Shown piece by piece: positions 56,074 to 64,000 of a stretch of DNA of 64,000 nt; position 1 is the first letter of the stretch, and each line of letters starts with the position of its first letter. The DNA comes from Azolla caroliniana (taxonomy: Eukaryota; Polypodiophyta). Below the pieces are notes generated by a model, which saw nothing but the letters and a program-made list of their open reading frames with translations, did no database searches and had not been told where the DNA came from. The stretch is from positions 20,584,001-20,648,000 of the forward strand of contig JBHGNT010000013.1 of the NCBI GenBank assembly GCA_043228905.1, read 5' to 3'. The translations under genes and the position numbers were made by a program.

Positions 56074-57239
56074 CTTCCACCGGACACCCCTTTATCGGGA
56101 TATCGTCCAAGAATGGCATGGTGATGTCCGGGATGCAGTCCCTGAGCACCTTGTTCATTGCGTTCACCATATGCGCCACCGAATTTGTCCCTTCTTGTGG
56201 TAGGGTACACATTCGTACTAGGCCGAGAGGAGTTCGCATCGTCGTGATATCCCTGCTCTCCACGGCTAGCTGGAACTGGTCGTACCCCGAGTATAAGTCA
56301 CCGACCGAATAGATCGATCTTCCAGCGAAGGCCTCCGCGAACTCGTCTATGGTCAGTCCGATTCCTGCATTACGGATGGTCACCCTGTTGACCGGTTGCA
56401 GGTCTTGAATGAAGCGTAGCGTGCCGTTCTTCTTCGGCACCGTAAACCACCGATTCGAATACGGGGCACTTGACGGTTCGAGGATGCCCATCTCCACCTT
56501 CTGCTTCAGAAGCTCTATCAACTTCGGGATGTGAGCTCTCGGCACTGGAATCGGTTTGAGATTCCATGGTACATGCGATACCGTGAAGATCACCATCGGT
56601 TCGATGATCGTCGGGCCCACGCATTTGATCTCCTTCGGCGAGAATGCGAAGGCTTTCCCATGCCTTCCAAGCATTCTCCGAAACCTGTCCTCCTCCGCCG
56701 GCAGTAGGAAGCCACCCCCACCGACCTTGAGCTCCCGTAGCGTTATGTCGGTGAACCGGTGCCCTATGCCAGCCGGATTCCGTAAACTTGGGTCCGATGT
56801 GACCCCTTTTATCTGCTCCTCGCTGCCCTGCGGCAAGGGTGCCGCGACTGGCCTCACCTTCCGGTCCACAGTCTTGTACTTTGTATCCACGCAGGCCGTC
56901 CGATCCGACCCGATCCTTTCCCCGAAGTCCGCGATGGCTTCGTACATTCCCATCGATCCTACCGGAACGGTCTGGTCTTCTCTAAGGTCTTCACCGATCA
57001 CCTTTCGCAACTCGCCCTAGGAGTCGTCAAAAGAGACCGCCTCCCCGGCTCCGCTGATCTCTTTGTCGGGAGAGAGGACTCCGCATCTCTTGAGCCGCTC
57101 CTCCGCTCGCTTCCTTTCCCGGCCGCTGACGCTGGCTATAATACAACCTCCGTTTTTGGAAAACCAAAACTTCCTACCTACTGTACATGTGTGGGGTTCT
57201 TTCGGTACATCTGGACTACCGCGGTCCCACGCCTTGATA
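55960..57239 (-). pseudogene. RT of element C
   Basis: Matches B from the gag-pol overlap: FSKNGGC region, a TAG shortly after AVSFDD (about 57018), then KVRPVAAPLP, WFTVPKKNGTLRFIQD, LYSGYDQFQLAVES, MPFLDDIPIKG. The frame is lost at about 55,990 after VLQRLENAR. Catalytic FLDD is kept. At least one nonsense codon and one frameshift make it inactive. Confidence 0.87.
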
Positions 57240-57246
57240 GCCCTCT

Positions 57247-58110
57247 CTAAAAATCCCCTCGGTTGTCGCCGCCGAGGGGCTCGCGATTCCTCTCATGGTT
57301 CGGACGTACGGTCATGAATTGGACGGAATGCCGACCGTCTTGGCTCTTGACGCACGCATACGTCGAACCGTTCTCCAGCACCTTCGTCTCCATGCGTGTT
57401 GCCGTAATGTATGGTTCGCCGAGAATCACCGGGTGCGAGGATGTTTCCTGCACAAAGAAATGTTGATCTATCTCGATGTCACCAACCTTTACGTGTATAT
57501 TCGGGCACGCGCCATGCAGGTCCTCCGTAGCACACGTCGCCGCGCGTATCTTCCAGCCATGCTTAGTGTTGATCGGCCATTTACCCCTCTTGTAGAAATC
57601 CATGGACATAAGGTTGATTTCGGATCCATGGTCTACCAAGGCCACCACCGATTCCGGAACGTCGCCGATCCGCACAGGGGTTTCCGTAGGTTCCCTGGCC
57701 CAATGCGGCTTCGCGTAGTGGCTTTCCGCCAACTCGTCTTCTAGGGCCATGTCTTCTAAGTACGTAGTTCGCACCTCCACCGGCTTCTCCGGTTCTAGAT
57801 CCATCGAGAGCCTCTTCCGCTTCACCAGGTCTACGATGGAGTCGTGGAACTCCCTCTTGGCGATTCCCAACACCTCCCGCAACGACAACTCCACTTTACT
57901 GTCGAGGATACGTTCCTCCAGGACCTTTCGCAGGTCTATGGTCCTTTTGATTTCGGTGCTCAACCGAAACCCCGCCTGCTTCTTCCCATCCGGCACACTG
58001 GGGTTGCCGGCACCGGTCGGTTTCGGTCCGAACCGGGTCTCATACCTCTGCGGGGGACCGACCCCTCCGGCCTTTCTTGCCCATTTGTCTTCCACCAGAA
58101 CCTCGTAGTT
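57247..58110 (-). pseudogene. Protease region of element C gag-protease
   Basis: Open from about NYEVLVEDKW to GDNRGDF and TAG. It has the same protease site ALVDHGSEINLMS and the same GGATTTTTAGAGAGG junction as B. It is separated from the gag body by two stops and a deletion near 58,100-58,150, so the fusion is broken. Confidence 0.85.
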
Positions 58111-58138
58111 CTGGCAATCCGGTGACCTCCTAGACCCG

Positions 58139-59970
58139 TTATTCCGCGCAATCCACCTCTTCCTTCTTCAACCGAACTCCGGAGAGGCCTTCTAGCACTA
58201 GCGACCAGAATCCGGAGTCCTCTGCCTTCCGGGTCTGCTCACCTCCGACCCGAATTCCCGCCGACACTGAGTAGTTAACGACTTCTACGTGTCGTGCCGC
58301 GGCCTCTTCCATCAACTTCTTCATTCCTCCGCGCCCCGTATTAACTTCTAGGGCTCTCCGGGTCTCGCTCGCGTGCACCCGCCCGTTCCAGAAGTACACC
58401 ACGTTGGTCCTGAGTGCGTCGGCGAAATCCGCGCAATCCTTCCGAATGTGACCGATCACGTCACACCACATGCACCACTGCCCAGCCGGCGGCCGCCGGT
58501 CGCGAGGTTGTTCGCAGCTGTCTCTCCGGGCCTGTGCGATCTGCAGGTCGCGCACCATCTGTGTCAGCTCCTCCAGAGCCGCTCCTCCGGATGGGCCTCT
58601 GACCACGTCCTTCGATGTTGACCCTGACTCTGACCAGATTCGGGTCTCTTCCTTCCTACCGGTCGGCACCGATACCGACTCCTCGAGCCTCCTCCCCGGA
58701 ACCGGCCCTGACCCCGACAAGCTTTCGTCGCTCCAATCGCGCCGTTTGTCGAAACGGCTACAGACCCGTTTTACCACGGCCCAGTCTGCCGTGAGCCCTT
58801 CGTCCGTTTCCAATAGGGGACCCACCTTTTCCCTATCGAGTGCGTCCACCGACTTGACAAACAGTAGTACTCGACTCGTTTCGAGCACCGTCCGGTCCAG
58901 CGTCGACAACCGCGCGAACTGTTTTTCGAACTCCTGGAGGAGCACCGACGTGTTCCTCCCTTTTCCGGGGCTTTCCACCCACGCCATTGTCGGGGACTGT
59001 ACGCTCCTTATACGCAACGCTCGGCCGCAACCGAGCTTAGAATCATACACAGAGAATGGGAAATAAAGAACGACACAATGGAAGAGACGAGTACGCAGGA
59101 TGTTTACGTGGAAAACCCAAACTAAGGGAAAAACCACGGTAGCCCATAGGCTGCAAACTATCACTATGTTAAAATGTACAACTGTGAGTTCACGGAGGCA
59201 ACGACCTCGTGCTCACGATCCTCGCCACAGGCGGCGGTTACAACAGAGGCAATGACCTCTTTCTCTCTCTCTCTCTCTCTCTGTACACAGTTACACGCTC
59301 TCTCTCTCCTTTCACCAACGAGAATGACAACAACCACATAAAAGTTTGCCCTAAGTCATATTTATACTAATATGACTTTTCGGCTATTTACAAATATAGC
59401 CACGATGGACTCTCAGAAACATATTTACAAATATGTCTCTTCATCCGGAGAGCGCTCCTCACCGGGCCTGCATCATCCGGATCTTGTCGGGCACTCGTCA
59501 TCCGGTTCTCACTGGGTCTGCACCATCCGGCTCTCCGTAGCCGGGTACTCCTCATCCAGTTTCCCATCGGCACTGTTCTTCTCTCTTCCCATCTGGAGGG
59601 ACCTGTCTCCCAACAGCCATGAAGTCCCGCCTCGACAGCCGAAGCGAGTCGTCAAACCCGTACTTCTCGAGGAGCCGCACTCGAACTCCTCCCAAGTCTG
59701 GCATCCGGCCAGCACCTCAAGCACCTCCGCGTGGATGCCCGGCGTCACCACCCAAGGGAATCCGGACAGCCGCCTGTCCACCGGGATATCCCTCATGATC
59801 ATTTCGGCCCGATAAGCCTCCAAATAACTTGCGGCGTCTTTCCCTCCGAACCAGCCTATAGTGCCGACGATCGATTTAATGGCTCTGTCGAGGGTACTCG
59901 TCCCCTCACGAGCGCTTACCAACCGGTCGACGGCTACCGCCATTGCGTCTGCTAGCTCCGATCCCCTCAT
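58139..59970 (-). pseudogene. Gag of element C, split by a solo LTR
   Basis: The first part (59970 down to 59626) starts MRGSELADAMAVAVDRLVSA and ends near the codons for the conserved RLSRRD-F-M stretch, with a frameshift before it. The second part (58987-58139) has WVESPGKGRN, RVLLFVKSVDALDRE and the zinc knuckle CMWCDVIGHIRKDC, and stops after EEVDCAE. It aligns along its length with the B gag. Confidence 0.87.
58988..59625 (-). mobile_element. Solo LTR, Ty1/copia type, in gag of element C
   Basis: 638 bp with TG..CA edges (TGTCGGGGACTG..CTCCCAACA) and a perfect 5-bp target duplication GCCAT (58983-58987 and 59626-59630). Removing it rejoins the gag frame. On the minus strand it has a TATA box (AGTATAAATATG) and the phrase GGGTTTTCCACGTAAA, typical of plant copia LTRs. 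No internal region remains, as after LTR-LTR recombination. Confidence 0.88.
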
Positions 59971-59994
59971 CTTTCGACTCCTTTGCTACCCTTT

Positions 59995-60010
59995 CACGTC
60001 GGGTTCACCA
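59995..60010 (-). promoter_or_regulatory. Primer-binding site of element C
   Basis: The minus strand reads TGGTGAACCCGACGTG just inside the 5' LTR. Confidence 0.75.
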
Positions 60011-60014
60011 AATA

Positions 60015-60686
60015 TGTCGCGTTGTTACGCGCGTGCGTGTAGAAGGGGGCAAGACCATGGGGGTCTTTGACCGAAGAGAGAGAGAGAGAACAAGAGAGCG
60101 AGAGATTCACAGACACGCAGAAGCGAGAAGGAGAGATATAGAACGGAACACTTAATTACAATGACAAGATATTACAAACTCCGACGGTTACTACCGGCAA
60201 GGCGGCGATAGGCCCGACACGGGGACCCTACTCTCGCACACGGACGGAAAACAGTGGACCCAGAGAAACGCAGAAGGAAAAGCCTCTGCTGGCAGCGCAC
60301 GGGCTACCCACGAAGCAGAGGCGTCAAACTCCCAGCACCCACAGAGAATGCCGGTCGGAGGAGGAGAGAGAGTTCGCCCTTGGTCCTGCAGCACCTCGTC
60401 CTCCTTAACGCGCGATACCTCTATCTTCCTTCTCTGCCTCCTTAAATAGTTCGCAAAAGGGGGGGGTGCCCCCTTTCTCCCTAGTCAAATCACTTTATTC
60501 CCTGTCCTTTTTGACACAGATATGCACAATCCGCTAATAAATGTGTCCTACTTAGTATTTACATCAGCCGATCTATTTATGAATCATGTACAAAATATCA
60601 AAATCTCAATTCACGTCCATCCGTGTAAGAGCTGGTCCATGCGCCCTTTTCTCCGATTCCGCCTATGGCCGGTTTTCTTCATGACA
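60015..60686 (-). repeat. 5' LTR of element C
   Basis: Partner of 45914-46575, 672 bp, ending TTCATGACA (CACGACA in the partner). Confidence 0.92.
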
Positions 60687-61145
60687 ACGGGCATGAGAGA
60701 CCATGTCGGTCCTCGCCGAGAGTTGGAACACGAACACCAACGGGCGTGAGCGACCATGTGTGGTCCTCACCGAGAATTGGAACATGAACCGTAATGGGCA
60801 TTAACGACCATGTCGGTCCTCGCTGAGATGTGGAACATGAAAAATAACTAGAGTGAGCCACCATGTGCGGTCCTCACCGGAGACTGGAACACGAACGGGA
60901 GTGAGCGACCATGCGGCCGTCACCGGAAACATGAACACAAACGGGAGTGAGCAGCCATGCGTGGTCCTCACCGGGAACAGGAACACGAACGGGCATGAGC
61001 GACCATGCGGCCCTCACCAGGAACTCGAACACAAATGGGAGTGAGAGACTATGAGGCCCTCACCAGGAACTCGAACATGAACACCAACAAGAGTTAGCGG
61101 CCTTGTGGGCCCTCACCGGGAACTAGAACACAAACACGAATGGGA
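60687..61145. repeat. Minisatellite, right part
   Basis: Continuation of the array at 44996-45913, about nine units with the same consensus words. It decays into GA-rich, ATGATG-rich DNA after 61145. Confidence 0.92.
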
Positions 61146-61340
61146 AAGAAACTAAAAAATAGAGACGATGATGAGGAGAACTAAAAGCCAATGAAAATTA
61201 TGAGAAGAAACTAGGAGATAGAAATGGCGAGGAAGATAGGAAATGAAGCGATGTTGATGATGGTACGATGACGATGGTAACTCTAGAAGCAAGGGCGATG
61301 ACGGAGATGGGTGATGCTTCTAGTTGGAAGGTGAACAAAC

Positions 61341-61511
61341 TGTCACGGACACACCCAATGTGGACTAAGACGGAGCACGGATGATGAGACTACGACGGAG
61401 CGATGACGGAATGACACAAGAGCATAAAGATAGATATGAAGATCATGGAGACAAGATTGGGCGAAACGAAAATACTAGATTGATATGTCCATGACTGGCG
61501 TTGTTCACCTT
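61341..61511. repeat. Right copy of the 171-bp direct repeat
   Basis: TGTCACGGACACACCC..GTTGTTCACCTT; partner of 44433-44603. Similarity ends abruptly at 61511, while the left copy continues into different sequence. Confidence 0.85.
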
Positions 61512-62290
61512 TGGAGGACCCCATGATAGCCAGCCTAACTGGAGTGGATGCCAATGCACAGAATTCTAAGGACAACTCTCAAAAGGAAGATGAAGAGAAT
61601 GATGAACTCATAGCAATGTAATGATTTTTGTATTTTATAAAAACATTGTAATCAAAGTTTTATTCTCTGTAAAGTAAGTTTGATTCCATGTTTATATTGT
61701 TTCTTTAAATATGTTTACCGATGTTTATATTGTTACATTTGTGTTGTTGCTATCGACGTTATAACATTACTAAGATTTACTAAGCTATGTATGTTTTAAT
61801 TGATGTACTTGTTATAAATGTTTTAATCTAAACTTCCCTTTTGATCATCGAATATGTTCTACAATTCAGACCCACCTTACTTTTGGGTTTGTGACCATAA
61901 TGAGTGTCCAAGTGTATTTCAATTATATGATACGTGTGTATGGGTGTCCTCTCTCATAGGTGTGTATTGGAGAAACTCTCTCATGGGTATGTATATCGGG
62001 CAACATTCAGTAAGTATTAGAGTGCATAACACATAATCACTAACTTTAGCTATCACTTCCATTTCTTCTCCCTACACCTCCACGCGATGGTTAAACCTGG
62101 AGATTAATTTTTGTATAGACCATGTTCATATTTTGTAATTTAACTACATTTTATGTCCAAAAATCATGATTTTCTCAACATTTCAACCAACTTTGCAAAT
62201 TGCATCATACTGTCTGAAAGTTTAAGGATTGTCAATTGAAAAAAGAATTGTCATATGATATAATGTACTTGAAGATCATCAACTTTAACA
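61512..62290. other. AT-rich DNA, nothing recognised
   Basis: No coding or repeat structure beyond a short doubled phrase (ctctcataggtgtgta / ctctcatgggtatgta) near 61955-61995. Confidence 0.5.
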
Positions 62291-62294
62291 ACAT

Positions 62295-63240
62295 TTAAAA
62301 AAATACATGTTTTTTACTTTCAAACTTGTTAAATATTAATAATTTAGCAAATTCTATATGGGTTGACGAACATGTGACACTGGTGTAACACGTTCCTATA
62401 TATTGCATAAATTTGCAAAATTGTGAAAGGAATCTAAAAGTGGAATGCGCGATCCTTCCACTTCTGAACGCAAACGTGTTTTGCTCATCCACCTTGCCCA
62501 AACTCCATATCATGGCATCTTTCCATTGTTTTTTTATTTTCACACCTATTGTGATACCATATGATGAGTCTACATGAGCACCCATTTGTTGTTCTAGCCA
62601 CCCGAGTGCTTCTTCTCTGTTATGAGCGATCCTTCCACTTCTGAACGCGAACATGTTTTGCTCATTTGCCTTGCCCAAACTCCATATCATGGCATCTTTC
62701 CATTGTCTTTTTATTTTCACACCTATTGTGGTACCATATGATGAGTCTACATGAGCACCCATTTGTTGTTCTAGCCACCCGAGTGCTTCTTCTCTGTTGT
62801 GGGATTCCTTATTTCCAACAACCAGAATATAGAACAGTCCAGCGATCTGGCCTTTGCATCACAATTACCATAGATATTGATTCTACACATGTTCTCCTTC
62901 TTCATCTTAGTTCGACACATTTCCTTGAACCACTTTTTGCTTGTTAGTTTCAATTTAATTTGTTGTCCAATATTCGATAGGGGGGTCTCTTTGTATTGAA
63001 GATTCCATTTTACTCTAGGCCGTTTACGCGTACCTTTATTTTTCTCCATCCCATTCTCCTCCTCTTTTCTAGCACGCATGTGCCTTTTCATTGTTGCTAT
63101 CCCCGTAATAATATATTGGGTTGTTGTCAATGACTTATCTTGCTCTTTCAAGGGGCTTACAACATTTCCAATACTTATTTCGTCTACCTCATCTATACTT
63201 TCATGATGCATTTGGTTAGTTTCATCCTCTAACAAGTCAT
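62295..63240 (-). pseudogene. Downstream part of a LINE ORF1 region
   Basis: Two minus-strand frames (63235-62771 and 62762-62295) follow the DUF4283-type ORF1 piece. The first is lysine-rich (KRPRVKWNLQ), with a Lys/Glu-rich middle as in LINE ORF1 C-terminal regions. The second is the duplicated block. Neither has an identifiable domain. They may be the ORF1 C-terminus with frameshifts, or a separate short host frame. Confidence 0.35.
62449..62802. repeat. 177-bp tandem duplication (59 codons, in frame)
   Basis: 'gcgatccttccacttctgaacgc' begins at 62449 and 62626, exactly 177 bases apart. On the minus strand both copies read in one frame as a repeated 59-residue block containing EALGWLEQQMGAHVDSSYG and KDAMIWSLGK. 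Confidence 0.92.
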
Positions 63241-63425
63241 CTTCCTTCTACAATTTCTGCGTACCATTAATAGCTCTCACATAGTTGCTCTCTAGATTTG
63301 CCTTCATTCTTGCTTCCCTTTCATTAGTTGTGTTTTCATTGTCCTCTAAGGTTAAGAGTTCTTATTTGTTGCTAAGTGGAAGCTATTCTTGTCCAGCCAT
63401 ATTTTTTTGTTTTCCTTTATTGTTG

Positions 63426-63992
63426 CTACTTCCATCCATCTTCATTCATACTCACTGCATGGATTCTCGGATTGTTCTGTGGCATCAGACTGGTTGTGCT
63501 TTTCCATCCTTGCTTCCCATTTCTACAATGCATGATCTCCTTACTTCTAGGGCATTCCCGGGCCATATGCCTCATTTGTCTACATACAAAGCATTGCCTT
63601 GGGAGTCCGACATATTCCATTGTTTGTACATGGTCAGCCATTTGTTTGCTGCTAAGCAACATCGATTGCGGTAGGGCCTTTACGTTCGAGACAATTAATT
63701 TGATCCTCAGCGTTTCACTTATTCTCTCTACCAATGTTTTTTCCAAGCATTGCCCTCCCATACTTTTGCCAATGGCCGGGAGAAAAGAGTCCCATTGCTT
63801 AGGTAATCCAAGGAAAAAGGCCATTACCACTGTTGGATTGCCTATACAAGCATATGATTTACACATGTCAAATTCTGCATCCCATTTGAATACATAGGCT
63901 CTTGCATTGTTCCATGTCAACGGGCTACTCTCGATAATTTTGCATATATTCATTTCAAGCATCACAGTGACATGGTAAAACCCCTTTCCCAT
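63426..63992 (-). pseudogene. LINE ORF1 (DUF4283 plus CCHC zinc knuckle), truncated by window edge
   Basis: RNA-binding protein of plant LINEs. The reading has MGKGFYHVTVMLEMN, a W..A.AYVFKWDAEFD segment, FFLGLPKQWD and the ALPQSM..YVGLPRQCF sequence that in DUF4283 proteins precedes the knuckle. The zinc knuckle is C-F-V-C..H-M-A-R-E-C. The frame runs off the right edge of the window, so the N-terminus is not visible; it stops after MNEDGWK. Cellular retro-gag-like proteins with DUF4283 exist, but the LINE origin is more likely in this repeat-rich setting. Confidence 0.7.
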
Positions 63993-64000
63993 AAATGTGA

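Larger units (their letters stand above)
45914..60686 (-). mobile_element. Element C: degenerate autonomous-type Ty3/gypsy-like LTR element
   Basis: LTRs at 45914-46575 and 60015-60686 are flanked by ATGG (45910-45913) and ACGG (60687-60690), one base different. It inserted into the minisatellite. It carries gag, protease, RT, RNase H and integrase in minus orientation, all with breaks. Element B (47297-54462) sits in the integrase and a copia-type solo LTR (58988-59625) in gag. Removing both leaves roughly 7 kb, the size of B. Confidence 0.9.

Overview
The window looks like nuclear DNA of a seed plant, most likely an angiosperm. The evidence is an AT-rich background, a prolyl 4-hydroxylase gene with plant-type introns, plant LINE and Ty1/copia remnants, tRNA-derived SINE-like pieces and a dense load of nested LTR retrotransposons. 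I cannot name the species. Alternative start codons are common among the open frames here, so only ATG starts were treated as real.

Layout. 0-4.5 kb: AT-rich intergenic DNA with one LTR-like stretch and microsatellites. 4.6-15.05 kb (+): a prolyl 4-hydroxylase gene that I reconstruct as eight exons (318 aa). Its 7.4-kb first intron holds a decayed gag-only LTR element (D), itself split by an antisense 5'-truncated LINE. 15-21 kb: intergenic. 20.9-22.2 kb (-): a single-exon, plant-specific protein of unknown function. 22-35 kb: decayed LINEs (one with a perfect 17-bp target duplication inside an LTR-like sequence), SINE-like pieces, a 0.65-kb inverted-repeat element and tandem repeats.

35.3-41.65 kb (-): a broken, intron-containing gene whose pieces read as an N6-adenine/N4-cytosine type DNA methyltransferase. 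It is split in two by element A, a gag-only LTR retrotransposon. 41.66-42.9 kb: a truncated Ty1/copia element. 45-61.1 kb: a minisatellite of about 46-57-bp units, split by degenerate Ty3/gypsy-like element C (-). C is in turn split by intact element B (+) inside its integrase and by a copia-type solo LTR inside its gag. 62.3-64 kb (-): LINE ORF1 with an in-frame 177-bp tandem duplication.

The main story is one GC-rich LTR family (A, B, C, D) with the same LTR edges, primer-binding site and polypurine tract. Three members (A, B, C) have TG..CA ends flanked by apparent 4-bp target duplications. B and C carry gag-protease and RT-RNaseH-integrase; A and D keep gag but no pol and were presumably mobilised by B/C-like relatives. 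B has LTRs with no visible difference and two full reading frames joined by a T-run at the gag stop that fits -1 frameshifting, so it inserted very recently. The methyltransferase-like pseudogene is the least expected host-side feature.
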